Shown: one piece after another, positions 7,474 to 17,192 of the stretch
Layout: the number at the start of each line of letters is the position of its first letter
Position numbering within the stretch: the stretch's first letter is position 1
Assembly: GCA_025210695.1 (NCBI GenBank)
Contig: JAOARE010000018.1
Span: forward strand, 1-64,000
From: Rickettsiales bacterium
GTDB lineage: Bacteria > Pseudomonadota > Alphaproteobacteria > Rickettsiales > CANDYO01
Direction: 5' to 3'
DNA: 64,000 nt
Notes under the pieces: model-generated
Told to the model about the DNA's origin: nothing
The model's input: only the letters and a program-made list of their open reading frames with translations
Database searches by the model: none
Made by a program: the position numbers and the translations under genes

Positions 7474-8145
7474 ATGTCAAATATATCTGAATTAATAAAA
7501 GAAATGAATTCAACACTCGATGGCTTATTAGAAGTAGAGAGGGAAACAATTCCCCCAATGAAAAAAAACTTTCCAGAATTTGTAGATGCATATAAAGGGT
7601 TAGTTACAGGACAAAGTACCGAAGTGATTCGTGGATATATTAAGGATCACGTGGGTGACTACATAGCAGGAGAGATAGAGGGGCTTAGTAACAGTGTGGC
7701 ATCTCTTGGAATGGTGGTATATAAGGGAACTAAAGTTGCTCAGAGAAGTGATGAGGATATAACAAAATTATACAAACATATTTCTGAGGTGCAATCAGAA
7801 GTTGAGCAGATAAAAGAAGTATTTATTAGTTCATCAAAAGAGACTAAGGTTAATTTTAGTTCAGAATATAACCAAATATTGCCTGTAGCAAAAAATTTAG
7901 ATTATTGTGATATCGAAACAGGGATTTCAGTTTCTATATTTGATGTTGATAATGACGGAAAAACATTAGATTGTGTTTGTCCTTCTTCTTATGAAGCATT
8001 TTATACATATGAAGATAATAGCCTGGAATATGCTGGATGTATATTAAAAACAGAAAAGTGTATGTATACAGATAAAGACAATAGTCTAGAGTTTTTTGTT
8101 GGAGAGACTGATGGTGTATGTTATGCAAATATTGTTGTTGATTAG
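7474..8145 (+). CDS. Hypothetical protein with cysteine-rich C-terminal region
   Basis: This 223-residue protein has a helical N-terminal half with heptad-like regions (about residues 90-115) and a C-terminal part containing six cysteines. The sequences YEDNSLEYAGC and DKDNSLEFFVG look like a short internal duplication. I see no signal peptide and recognise no family. A good Shine-Dalgarno (AGGAGA) precedes the start. A hairpin at 8163-8183 follows the stop. It belongs to the unknown-function block behind the beta-barrel gene. Confidence 0.72.
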   Translation: MSNISELIKEMNSTLDGLLEVERETIPPMKKNFPEFVDAYKGLVTGQSTEVIRGYIKDHVGDYIAGEIEGLSNSVASLGMVVYKGTKVAQRSDEDITKLYKHISEVQSEVEQIKEVFISSSKETKVNFSSEYNQILPVAKNLDYCDIETGISVSIFDVDNDGKTLDCVCPSSYEAFYTYEDNSLEYAGCILKTEKCMYTDKDNSLEFFVGETDGVCYANIVVD

Positions 8146-8162
8146 AAGATGAATGTTATTTT

Positions 8163-8183
8163 AGAGCCACAGAAAGTGGCTCT
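8163..8183 (+). terminator. Hairpin after the 7474-8145 gene (weak terminator)
   Basis: An 8-pair stem AGAGCCAC/GTGGCTCT with an AGAAA loop follows the stop. The following bases lack a proper T-run, so it may be an attenuator or RNA-stabilising hairpin rather than a full terminator. Confidence 0.5.
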
Positions 8184-8217
8184 ATTGAGTTATGATTTTG
8201 AGTAATGGTTTAATAAA

Positions 8218-9330
8218 ATGAGTTATTTAGTTGAATATAAGGATGGTGTGTTAACTATTCCTTTAGATACGTTGAAGAATTATCTAGGAGCTACTGGTGA
8301 TATACGTAATCATCTAAGAGATAGTGAAGAGATATCTTCTGCAGATGATTTTATATATGATAAGAGTGATTATTACTTACCATTTAGGTTGTTAGATGGA
8401 GAGTTTATTCCTTATATAGAGCAATGTATAGGGGGAATAAAGCCTTGTGAGAACCTTAAAGAAGGTGATTATTTGATGAAAACTATGGTGGGCACCATAG
8501 AGATAGAGAAGAATATAAACCCAAGAATGATACCTTTGAAGTTTTATTCATCTAGGCAATATAATTTGAATTCTTTAAATGGTATTCAAAAGCGTAAAGT
8601 TGTTAAAGAAATAGGAAATTTTCCAAAGATTTTTTGGGAAAGTTTAGTAAAAGAAAAAGATATTAATATTCCTATGACTGAGACAGTATACAAACTAATT
8701 TCTATCACTTCTGATTCGGTAGCAAATGCTAAGAAAGATTTTGTTCCTATGAGAATTGTTATACCTGAGGAATATTTAAACTATGGTGTGAATAAGCTTA
8801 AAAAGGATAGTCATTGTTTAGATGAAGTTGGTTCTTATTGTACAAGTAATGGCTACTTAAGTGTGATATATGAAGTTACAGAAGAAGTTCATTTATGTAC
8901 TACTAGTATTGCAAGAATTTTATTGAAACAAGATAATAATCATCATGGTGAGAAGAGAATTTTTGATATTATAGTTAGCAATGATAGTGCTAAAGAAGTT
9001 GTTGATTATTTATCAAATCCATCATCAGAGATAAATTATAAAATTAATGATATTAGCAATATTGAGTTCTATATTAAGGTTGATCTTTCTATGGAGTTTT
9101 CCAATCTTTTGCTTAATAGTTTGGATATTGAGGGCGACCAAAGACAGTCAATCGAAATCACTTTGGATAAAAAATCATTTCCTATAACTAATGAGGTTTT
9201 GATTAACTTAATGCAAGTAGCGGCCGATGGAATCATTGATCAATATGGAGATAGCAGTCCTGAAGGAATAGCTGTAATGTCAGGATGTGCATTATGCTTG
9301 GAGTACATAGGTTATGTTTCTACGGAGTAG
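8218..9330 (+). CDS. Hypothetical protein, family not recognised
   Basis: This 370-residue protein appears globular and soluble, without a signal peptide or membrane segment. Alternating hydrophobic strands and charged loops fill the whole length, and there are scattered cysteines (including DSHCLDEVGSYC and VMSGCALCLEY). I recognise no domain or catalytic motif. No clear Shine-Dalgarno precedes the ATG at 8218. It sits in the plus-strand block of unknown genes between dksA and the ispH operon, 72 bases after the previous gene, and could be a lineage-specific host-interaction protein; that is a guess from context. Confidence 0.72.
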   Translation: MSYLVEYKDGVLTIPLDTLKNYLGATGDIRNHLRDSEEISSADDFIYDKSDYYLPFRLLDGEFIPYIEQCIGGIKPCENLKEGDYLMKTMVGTIEIEKNINPRMIPLKFYSSRQYNLNSLNGIQKRKVVKEIGNFPKIFWESLVKEKDINIPMTETVYKLISITSDSVANAKKDFVPMRIVIPEEYLNYGVNKLKKDSHCLDEVGSYCTSNGYLSVIYEVTEEVHLCTTSIARILLKQDNNHHGEKRIFDIIVSNDSAKEVVDYLSNPSSEINYKINDISNIEFYIKVDLSMEFSNLLLNSLDIEGDQRQSIEITLDKKSFPITNEVLINLMQVAADGIIDQYGDSSPEGIAVMSGCALCLEYIGYVSTE

Positions 9331-9450
9331 TTGTTTTAATTTAATAATTGCCTTTTAGTATTATGTTGAAGGTATTATATAAAGGCTGTTGTTTAAAATT
9401 AATTAAAGTAAGGTTCTTATAAATAATATCAGGGGATTGGTGTATAAAAT

Positions 9451-11157
9451 ATGACGATAATAAAATCTAGAAATAATAAATCAAAAAAAGATACCAAGAA
9501 GATTGGTGGAAGTATAGGTGTATCTTCATATTCTCTTGATGAACAAAGTAAAAATCCTGTATTCGAGCAGAGTGCTCAAGATAAACAGATACAAAGTATA
9601 ATTGAGGTGAGTCTTTTATCTAAAAGAGAAGAAAGTGTTAATGAAGATGCATCTGCATCCGGTATTGCCGGTGGTGTGAGTTCTGACTCTGTAGATCTTT
9701 CACAAAAAGGATCGGAGAATACTGTTGCTGGGGTTAATGAAGATATGTCCGGTATTGATCATCATATAACTTCTGATGATTCAGACGTCACACAAGATCA
9801 ATTGCTACAAGAATCAAGAGAGACAATTACTGATCTTGCAGGGTCCAATAATAATTTTGAGCGTAGTGAAGAAAAGAACTTAACTAAAAAAACTACAAGG
9901 ATAATTCGTGGTTTTAGAGAAAATGTAGATTTTAGTAAATTTTCTGAAAGTAGTAGTGACAGTAACACTGGATCCATTGGGGTGACTTTAGAAGTTTCGT
10001 ATCCAAGAATAATTCCATTATCCTCTAGTTTATTAGAAAATAATGCATCAAATAGCACAGAGTCAAGAAAATATGCAATGGTTGGTACCTCTGTATTGAC
10101 TGGTATAGTATTTATAGGAAGTGGTACAATAAAAAATGCACTCACAACACAATTAGGTAAGGCGATAACAAATAAAAATGCAGCAGCTAATATAGTTGAG
10201 GAATTTGGTGTCTCTTTTTTACTAAAAAACTCAATAGATTTAAGTACAATACATAATGTTGGAGAAGTTAAATCTAGAGCAGCTATGGATTTTTCTAGAA
10301 AAGTGTTTTCTAAAACCGCAATAACCATAAAATCACTAGATTCTCTGGTGGATGGAATCAAATTATACAATGAGCCTAATGCTAAACATTTTGAAGAAGT
10401 AGTTATGGGGTGTAATAATTTATATGCTATGGTTAGTGGAAATAATGTTTATACATTAGGTATAGTTACTGTAGATATAGCGTATAATTTATATCAAGGA
10501 GAATATACACAAGTTGCAACTCAGATTATATTAACATCACCTAGTTTATTATTATTATCTATGATGGGCTTTGCTGGTGCTGCTCAGTCCGGTACATATT
10601 ATGGATTAGCAGGTGCATTAATTATGGGGGGAGTATTTATAAAGAATATGCATTCTTTATATGAGGAATTATATGTTAATAACGCATATGGAACTAATTC
10701 TATGATTGCTTATAGAGACTTTTTCAAATATTTATCAGAAACTCCATATTTAAAAGATATATATGATTTTAATTCTAAAGCAATTAAATATGATATTGAG
10801 ATTAATAACGCTATGCGTGATATTGCAGTGAGAAACTTAGAGAATTTCTTAGCTGAGAAGGGGAGTTTTGGTGAGAAGATAGATGAAAAGGGCGCTTTTT
10901 CTTCAGCCATTAAACAAAATTATGTTCTTTTAAATAAAGTTTCAGAAGGAAAAATTACCGTAGAGGAAGCAGAGACGCTTTGGAAGAATTATGTTACAAT
11001 AGAGTTAGAGGATGCGTTCTATGATCGTTGTATCGAAATAGACAATATTTATAATGATAATAAAGTTGTTTATCGTTGTTATAGTGAGAACAGCAAAAGT
11101 ATAGATAATGTTATTATAGGAGAAGATAATTCTGTTGAAACATATCCTATCCCTTAG
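9451..11157 (+). CDS. Large hypothetical protein with hydrophobic core segments
   Basis: This 568-residue protein has three parts. Residues 1 to about 205 are Ser/Asp/Glu-rich and look disordered, starting with a basic patch (KSRNNKSKKDTKK). Hydrophobic segments follow near residue 210 (TSVLTGIVFIGSG) and between about 355 and 400 (LLLLSMMGFAGAA, GLAGALIMGGVFI), the latter resembling a membrane helical hairpin. The C-terminal 150 residues are charged and helical. There is no N-terminal signal peptide. I do not recognise the family. A disordered N-terminus with an internal Gly/Ala-rich membrane hairpin is seen in some secreted toxins and effectors, which makes an effector role possible but unproven. 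Confidence 0.75.
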   Translation: MTIIKSRNNKSKKDTKKIGGSIGVSSYSLDEQSKNPVFEQSAQDKQIQSIIEVSLLSKREESVNEDASASGIAGGVSSDSVDLSQKGSENTVAGVNEDMSGIDHHITSDDSDVTQDQLLQESRETITDLAGSNNNFERSEEKNLTKKTTRIIRGFRENVDFSKFSESSSDSNTGSIGVTLEVSYPRIIPLSSSLLENNASNSTESRKYAMVGTSVLTGIVFIGSGTIKNALTTQLGKAITNKNAAANIVEEFGVSFLLKNSIDLSTIHNVGEVKSRAAMDFSRKVFSKTAITIKSLDSLVDGIKLYNEPNAKHFEEVVMGCNNLYAMVSGNNVYTLGIVTVDIAYNLYQGEYTQVATQIILTSPSLLLLSMMGFAGAAQSGTYYGLAGALIMGGVFIKNMHSLYEELYVNNAYGTNSMIAYRDFFKYLSETPYLKDIYDFNSKAIKYDIEINNAMRDIAVRNLENFLAEKGSFGEKIDEKGAFSSAIKQNYVLLNKVSEGKITVEEAETLWKNYVTIELEDAFYDRCIEIDNIYNDNKVVYRCYSENSKSIDNVIIGEDNSVETYPIP

Positions 11158-11171
11158 TATAAGAATTATCT

Positions 11172-12107
11172 CTATTTTCTAAGTTCTAGGGGTAAGTTAA
11201 AGTGAATGCTTTCTTCAATTGTTTGAAGATTATGGATGTTTACAGAAAAACTTGCCTCTAGAAAATTTACCACTTCTTGTACTAACTTTTCTGGTGCTGA
11301 AGCTCCAGCACTTATTCCAACATTTCTAACGTCATCAAACCAATTTAAGTTTATATCCTTAAAGTTATTGATTAGGTAAGATTTCTTTTCCATTTCAATA
11401 CCAATGTCTTTTAGTCTATTGGAATTAGAACTATTATTAGCTCCCACCACTAGAACTAAATCTACCAACTTAGTCATTTCTTTAACTGCGTTTTGACGAT
11501 TTTGAGTGGCGTAACAGATGTTTTTTAAATCTGGCCCTTTTATATTAGGAAAGCGTTGCTTTAATTTATCTATAATGTTTTTCGTATCATCCACACTTAA
11601 TGTGGTTTGGGTAACATAAGCTAATTCATCATCTGCTGAGAAGTTTAGTTTATCTACTGCTTCAACATTTGATACAATAACCACATCGCTTTGCACTCTG
11701 CCAGAGGTTCCTTCCACTTCAGGATGTCCCTGATGGCCAATTAGAACAATCTTTCTTCCTTTTTTTTCATGGCTTCTTGCTTCTAGATGAACTTTAGTAA
11801 CTAGAGGGCAGGTGGCATCTAAAATTTTTAGATTATGGTTTTCTGCATTAATTTCAACTGCTTCTGAAACGCCATGAGCACTAAAAATAACTCTAGCTTT
11901 TGCAGGGATCTCATTAACTTCCTTTACAAAGATTGCACCTTTTTTCTTTAATTCTTCAACAACAAATTTATTATGAACAATTTCATGGCGAACATATATG
12001 GGAGGGCCAAATTTTTCTAAAGCCTTTTCAACAATAGCTATTGCTCTTTCAACTCCAGCACAAAAACCTCTAGGCTGGGCTAGATATAAATTAATTTCTT
12101 TAACCAC
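11172..12107 (-). CDS. ispH: 4-hydroxy-3-methylbut-2-enyl diphosphate reductase
   Basis: This 311-residue protein is IspH (LytB), the last enzyme of the non-mevalonate pathway, making IPP and DMAPP. The three cysteines that hold the iron-sulphur cluster are visible in QPRGFCAGVERA, DATCPLVTKVH and LKNICYATQNRQ, and the catalytic glutamate lies in the EGTSG region near residue 131. Length is normal. Its start overlaps the 3' end of pheT by 8 bases, so it is the last gene of the pheS-pdxY-pheT-ispH operon. The other cluster enzyme of the pathway, ispG, is at 44477. Confidence 0.97.
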   Translation of the reverse strand: MVKEINLYLAQPRGFCAGVERAIAIVEKALEKFGPPIYVRHEIVHNKFVVEELKKKGAIFVKEVNEIPAKARVIFSAHGVSEAVEINAENHNLKILDATCPLVTKVHLEARSHEKKGRKIVLIGHQGHPEVEGTSGRVQSDVVIVSNVEAVDKLNFSADDELAYVTQTTLSVDDTKNIIDKLKQRFPNIKGPDLKNICYATQNRQNAVKEMTKLVDLVLVVGANNSSNSNRLKDIGIEMEKKSYLINNFKDINLNWFDDVRNVGISAGASAPEKLVQEVVNFLEASFSVNIHNLQTIEESIHFNLPLELRK

Positions 12108-14481
12108 CGCTGCGTAGTTCTCCTCCAGTTGATTTAATAACAGAATCAGTTATTTTTTTGCATAATTGTTCAATTTCTTGCTCATGTAGAGTATGATCCA
12201 TAGCTTGAATTGATACGCTAAATGCAATAGATTTCTTGTTGTTATCTATTCCTTTTCCTGAATATATATCAAATATATTTATATTTTTAATCAGCTTTTT
12301 ATCGCTTTGCGATATTGCTTTAATAATAGTTTCACATAAAACATCTTGATCCACAATAAAAGCAAAATCACGTTCCACCATCTGGAAATCTGATGTTTGT
12401 AAGGATCCTTTGCGACCAAATTTTGCTTTTGGCAATGGTATATTATCTAAGAAGAGCTCAAATCCAACGGCGTTACCATGAAGCCCATAGCTTTTTATTA
12501 TCTTAGGATGTAATTCTCCAAAATTACCGACAATGGTTTTTCCTAAAGCTAGTTTTGCAGATCTTCCTGGGTGATAATATTTAGGTAGGTCATCAGTTAT
12601 ATAGCGCAAATTATTGGGATTTAATCCCAATTCATTAATTATGGCAAATATATCTGATTTAGCATCCATCGCATCAACAGATCTAGAGTCTCCATAGAGA
12701 TTGCGAATATGATTCATTCCAGTTCGTAAACCAGTAATAGTTAGAATTTGTTGATGGGGTTTTACTCCCTGAAAAGTTGATCCCAATTCAAATAATTTTA
12801 AATCATTAATCCCACGGTTCTGATTCTTTTCAGCCGCTTCTAGGAGATTTGGTAATATGCTTGGGCGCATATAATCAAGTTCACTGCTAATGGGGTTTTT
12901 AAGATGTAATTCATCCTTTAAACTGCTGAAGTTAGATGCTTTTGCTGCGTTCATGAAAGACCAGGTCACTAATTCATTTAACCCTAGACTAGCGGCAAAT
13001 CTACTTATTCTATAAAGACTGCGTTGTTTAGCATCAAGTGCATTGGTCTCTTTATTAGGTAATGGTATGGATGGAATATTATCATATCCATCTATACGAG
13101 CTATTTCTTCAAGTACATCTTCTTTTGCTATTATATCTGGACGCCAAGATGGAACTTTAAGATTTAACATTTCTCCTTTATCTTCTATCTTAAAACCTAG
13201 AGATAATAGAATATTTTTTACATGAGATTTATCATAAGAAATACCAATTTGTTTCTCTAATTCATTGAGGGGGAATTCTATGTTTCTAGCAGTGTAATTA
13301 TAATTATCTATTATAATAGGAGTACTAAGGGTTCCTCCACAAAGATCTATTATCATTTGGCTAGCCATATCCAGCGCTGCTTCCATAAATTCGGGGTCTA
13401 TTTTGCGTTCAAAACGGAATTTAGCATCACTATCTATATAGTGCATGCGCGAAGTTTTCGCCACACTGTCAGCATCAAATAAGCCAATCTCTAAGAAAAT
13501 ATTTTTACTTTCTAAAGATACCCCAGAGCTTGCCCCACCAATTATTCCTCCAAGAGCAATAATGTGATCGTCATCTGCCATAACCAATTCACCACCCTTT
13601 AGGGTATATGTTTTGTTATTTAATGCTTCAAATTGTTCTCCATCCAATGCATCACGGACATTAATTTTAGAAATTAAATCTGCATCAAATACATGCAGAG
13701 GACGACCAAAACAAAAGGTGAAGTAATTGGTTATATCAACCAGAGCTGATATAGGATTAACACCTATTGAGTGTAGGCAATCTTGAAGCCATTTAGGACT
13801 AGGAGAATTTTTTATATCTTTAAAATATCTTCCAATATATTTAGAGCAATGAGAGCTATTTAGTTCTACTTTGATAGGTGAAGTAAATCCACCTTGTTGT
13901 TTATTAAACTCTAATGGTTTTAAGGTTCCAATGCCGCTTGCTGCTAAATCTCTAGCTATTCCATAAACTCCTAAGCAGTCACCTCTGTTAGGGGTAATAG
14001 ATATTTCAATAAAAACCTCATTAAGGCCGTAACTATATGCAAATGAAGATCCCACAACATAGTTCTCATTAAGTTCTATAATTCCATTATGTTCATCTCC
14101 TAAATCTAATTCTTTAGATGAACACATCATTCCACAACTTAATACATTACGAATTTTAGACTCCTTAATTTTGAGTCCATTGCTAGGAATTTCTGTGCCA
14201 ATAGGCGCAAGAACAACCTTTATACCAGCTCTGGCATTGGGAGCTCCGCAAACTATTTGAAGAGTTTCTTTGCCATTATTAACCTGACAAATACGAAGCT
14301 TATCAGCCTCTGGGTGAGGGGAGGTAGAGATTATTTCAGCAACAATAAAATCTTTATACATATCATATTGATTAATTACTTCTTCAACTTCCAAGCCATT
14401 TTTAGTGAGTTGATTAGTTATTTCTTCAATGGATGCATCTGTATTTAAAAATTTCTTTAGCCAAGATAAGGTAAATTTCAT
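12100..14481 (-). CDS. pheT: Phenylalanine-tRNA ligase beta subunit
   Basis: This 793-residue protein is the PheRS beta chain, which pairs with PheS to charge tRNA-Phe. Domains in order are the N-terminal catalytic-like and tRNA-binding OB domain (residues about 39-150, VAEIISTSPHPEADKLRICQ), B3/B4 editing domain, B5 domain, the catalytic-like core and a C-terminal FDX-ACB anticodon-binding domain (from about 700, FQMVERDFAFIVD). Length is normal. Its start shares a base with the pdxY stop, and its 3' end overlaps ispH by 8 bases, indicating tight translational coupling. Confidence 0.97.
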   Translation of the reverse strand: MKFTLSWLKKFLNTDASIEEITNQLTKNGLEVEEVINQYDMYKDFIVAEIISTSPHPEADKLRICQVNNGKETLQIVCGAPNARAGIKVVLAPIGTEIPSNGLKIKESKIRNVLSCGMMCSSKELDLGDEHNGIIELNENYVVGSSFAYSYGLNEVFIEISITPNRGDCLGVYGIARDLAASGIGTLKPLEFNKQQGGFTSPIKVELNSSHCSKYIGRYFKDIKNSPSPKWLQDCLHSIGVNPISALVDITNYFTFCFGRPLHVFDADLISKINVRDALDGEQFEALNNKTYTLKGGELVMADDDHIIALGGIIGGASSGVSLESKNIFLEIGLFDADSVAKTSRMHYIDSDAKFRFERKIDPEFMEAALDMASQMIIDLCGGTLSTPIIIDNYNYTARNIEFPLNELEKQIGISYDKSHVKNILLSLGFKIEDKGEMLNLKVPSWRPDIIAKEDVLEEIARIDGYDNIPSIPLPNKETNALDAKQRSLYRISRFAASLGLNELVTWSFMNAAKASNFSSLKDELHLKNPISSELDYMRPSILPNLLEAAEKNQNRGINDLKLFELGSTFQGVKPHQQILTITGLRTGMNHIRNLYGDSRSVDAMDAKSDIFAIINELGLNPNNLRYITDDLPKYYHPGRSAKLALGKTIVGNFGELHPKIIKSYGLHGNAVGFELFLDNIPLPKAKFGRKGSLQTSDFQMVERDFAFIVDQDVLCETIIKAISQSDKKLIKNINIFDIYSGKGIDNNKKSIAFSVSIQAMDHTLHEQEIEQLCKKITDSVIKSTGGELRSGG

Positions 14482-15332
14482 TATGATAATCCGTTTATAT
14501 CGATAGATTCTATATTATTTTTAGTTAAACTGCTGTAGCGAGTGCTAAGAACACGTAATTCTCTATCCTTAGCATCAAAAGTATTTTTAACAACAAGATC
14601 TAGATAATATGCTGCATTTTTTGCTGCAGACAATGCATTTCTTGTTGTAAGATAAGTTCCCAAGAGAACTGCAGAAAATAAATCTCCTGTTCCATTAGGG
14701 GGCATTTTAAAATCATATTCTTTGGTAATGATAATATGTTGGTCTGTTCCATCTGAAACAAAAACACAAGAATTGCCATTTAGTCGTTCAAGATTTTTTA
14801 TACCAGTTATAACCACCACTGAAACATTCAAGTTGTGAAAATATGTGGCTATTTTTTTTAGGTCTTTAAAGTTATTTATTTTTATGTTGGATAATAGCTC
14901 TGCTTCGAATTGATTAGGGGTGATAATATCGGCAGATAATTTATTTTTAAAAAAATCTACAACTTCTGGTTTTACAAAGCAATTGCTGTTTCCCATAACA
15001 GGGTCGCAAAGATAGAATGTTTTATAATTCTTTGCTTTAAATCTTTTGACTGTATCCATCACTTCAAGACAAATATCCTCGCTTCCCATATATCCAGAAA
15101 TAATAGCTTCACATTTGCCAATGACTCCTATGGATTCTAGCCCCTTAATTACAGAATTTATATGCTCTCTGCTAAAGATATCTCCACGCCAGTTTTTATA
15201 GCCAGTATGGCTGGAAAATTGTACAGTATTAACAGGCCATACATCATATCCCATAGATTGCAAGGGATAGACAGCAGCTTTATTTCCAACATATCCGAAC
15301 GCTACATGTGATTGTATAGATAATATTCCCAT
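14481..15332 (-). CDS. pdxY: Pyridoxal kinase
   Basis: This 283-residue protein is a ribokinase-superfamily pyridoxal kinase, phosphorylating pyridoxal (and related vitamers) to pyridoxal phosphate. The N-terminal ILSIQSHVAFGYVGNKAAVY and TVQFSSHTGY motifs bind the vitamer, and the NGTGDLFSAVLLG motif near residue 220 carries the catalytic aspartate of the family. It sits between pheS and pheT with one-base overlaps on each side, which is unusual, since pheS and pheT are normally adjacent. It implies salvage of vitamin B6 from a host. Pyridoxal phosphate is needed by GlyA, encoded at 35420. Confidence 0.93.
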   Translation of the reverse strand: MGILSIQSHVAFGYVGNKAAVYPLQSMGYDVWPVNTVQFSSHTGYKNWRGDIFSREHINSVIKGLESIGVIGKCEAIISGYMGSEDICLEVMDTVKRFKAKNYKTFYLCDPVMGNSNCFVKPEVVDFFKNKLSADIITPNQFEAELLSNIKINNFKDLKKIATYFHNLNVSVVVITGIKNLERLNGNSCVFVSDGTDQHIIITKEYDFKMPPNGTGDLFSAVLLGTYLTTRNALSAAKNAAYYLDLVVKNTFDAKDRELRVLSTRYSSLTKNNIESIDINGLS

Positions 15333-16390
15333 TATTTAGAAAGTCCACTAACTAAACTTGGCATATCAAATAAAGAAAAGCCAAAGTGATTGTTCCATCT
15401 CATATCTGATTCAAAGAATTTTCTTAAGTCATGAATGCCATATTTTAACATTGCAATTCGATCAATTCCCACACCAAAAGCAAAACCTTGATATTCATCG
15501 GGGTTTAGGCCAACATTTTCAATAACTTTTCTATGAACCATTCCACATCCAAGAATATCTAACCATTTTTCATTTGAACCAATTTTTATTTCACCATTTT
15601 CTAATTTATAACCAATATCCACTTCAGCTGAAGGCTCAGTGAATGGAAAGAAAGAGGGACGTAGCCTTATTACTACTTTGTCGGTTTCAAAAAATGCTTT
15701 TAAGAATTCTTCAAGACACCATTTTAAATTTCCCATATTTATGTTTTTATCAATACATAATCCTTCTACTTGATTGAACATAGGGGTGTGAGTTTGGTCG
15801 TGATCTGATCTATAAACCCTTCCAGGAGCGATAAATCTAAAAGGAGGCTTCTCAGAAGACATTTTTCGAATTTGGACATTAGAAGTATGAGTGCGAAGAG
15901 TCATGTTTTCTATAGTGTTCATATAGAATGTATCATGCATTTGTCTGGCAGGATGATTCTCTGGAATATTTAACGCAGTGAAATTATGATAGTCATCTTC
16001 AATTTCTGGGCCTTGAGCTAAATCAAATCCTAAATTAGCAAATATATTAATAATCTCCTGAGTAGCTTGTGTAATAGGATGAATTTTTCCAAATTCACCG
16101 CGGCGAACTGGCTGAGTTACATCGATTTTTTCTGAAGAAAGCCTAGTATTAATTTCATTTTCTTCTAACAATATTTTTTGATTATCTATGGCATTAGTTA
16201 TTTTACTTTTTAGGGTGTTTAGTAATGCACCAAAAGTTTTTTTATCCTCTAGGCTTAAACTGGCCATTTTTTTCATTTCATTGGTAAGTAATCCATTTTT
16301 TCCAAGATATTGAATTCTAAGTTCTTCAAGATCTTTAATGTGATTGGTGGATTTAATAGAATTTAGAACTTCTTCTTGTTTATCTAACAT
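15332..16390 (-). CDS. pheS: Phenylalanine-tRNA ligase alpha subunit
   Basis: This 352-residue protein is the PheRS alpha chain. An N-terminal coiled-coil region (residues 1-90) that contacts tRNA is followed by the class II catalytic core: motif 2 with [20 protein letters not shown] and motif 3 with [17 protein letters not shown]. Length is normal. It is the first gene of the operon pheS-pdxY-pheT-ispH, whose promoter should lie in the 16391-16635 gap shared with yajC on the other strand. The stop overlaps the pdxY start by one base. Confidence 0.97.
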   Translation of the reverse strand: MLDKQEEVLNSIKSTNHIKDLEELRIQYLGKNGLLTNEMKKMASLSLEDKKTFGALLNTLKSKITNAIDNQKILLEENEINTRLSSEKIDVTQPVRRGEFGKIHPITQATQEIINIFANLGFDLAQGPEIEDDYHNFTALNIPENHPARQMHDTFYMNTIENMTLRTHTSNVQIRKMSSEKPPFRFIAPGRVYRSDHDQTHTPMFNQVEGLCIDKNINMGNLKWCLEEFLKAFFETDKVVIRLRPSFFPFTEPSAEVDIGYKLENGEIKIGSNEKWLDILGCGMVHRKVIENVGLNPDEYQGFAFGVGIDRIAMLKYGIHDLRKFFESDMRWNNHFGFSLFDMPSLVSGLSK

Positions 16391-16635
16391 AATTTTAAGT
16401 ACCAGAACAACTTAATATTCAGTTTAGGGATTCTACAAAACTCTTAGAGAGTTATCAAGTTCTTTAATTAACAATGAAAAACTATATTTTTATTGCTAAA
16501 TCTATTTTTTAAGTGATGTTTATGAGATATGTCTTTAGAGCATCAAAATAGGACTTGAATTAAAAACTCATAAATAATTTGCTTTCTATAAAAACCTTGG
16601 TTATATTTTACTTGAATAAAATTATGGAGGTATTT

Positions 16636-17100
16636 ATGTCGTTAATTTCAGTTGCTCACGCAAGTGAGTCAGTAGAGTCTGTAGCACCTATGAGCACGGG
16701 AACAAGTCTTATGTCGTTGTTACCAATGGTGTTGATTTTTGCTATTTTCTATTTCTTTTTAATTCGTCCACAAGTTAAGAAGCAAAAAGCAGTTGAGAAT
16801 ATGGTTGGCAATCTTAAAAAAGGTGACAGAGTGGTTGCTGCAGGTGGTTTATATGGCTCAATTCATAAAATAGAAGGAAATGTTATTTATCTTGAGATTT
16901 CTGAAAATGTTAGAATTAAGGCGCTGAAATCTTCAGTGACAGAGATGTTATCAAAAGATGACAACCCTGTAGTAGAGGAGAAAGTTGAAAAAGAGAAGTC
17001 TAAGGCTAAATCTGCGGAAAAGAAAACTGCAAAGATAGAGACTAAGAAGTTAGTTAAAAAAACAACTAAACCGAAAACTACTAAAACTAAAAAAGATTAA
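16636..17100 (+). CDS. yajC: Preprotein translocase subunit YajC
   Basis: This is YajC, the small subunit that associates with SecDF in the inner membrane. I take the ATG at 16636 as the start because GGAGG lies five bases upstream (16626-16630) and gives the expected short periplasmic N-terminus; the upstream in-frame ATG at 16579 would add 19 untypical residues. The resulting protein has 154 residues with one membrane helix (LLPMVLIFAIFYFFLI) followed by RPQVKKQK, then the YajC core (GDRVVAAGGLYG) and a long Lys/Ala/Thr-rich tail from about residue 110, longer than in most YajC proteins. secD follows after 92 bases. Confidence 0.95.
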   Translation: MSLISVAHASESVESVAPMSTGTSLMSLLPMVLIFAIFYFFLIRPQVKKQKAVENMVGNLKKGDRVVAAGGLYGSIHKIEGNVIYLEISENVRIKALKSSVTEMLSKDDNPVVEEKVEKEKSKAKSAEKKTAKIETKKLVKKTTKPKTTKTKKD

Positions 17101-17192
17101 GTAGTTTGAAAGTATAAAACGCCATTTATAAAATTTATTATAGATGGCGTGCTTTACTTTTCCTCATATTTGTATAAAAGGTTATTTGAGCT

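Noticed and set aside
9798-10370. 190-codon open frame on the minus strand
   Set aside because: It lies wholly inside the 9451-11157 gene, has no Shine-Dalgarno or neighbours, and reads as a codon-bias shadow.
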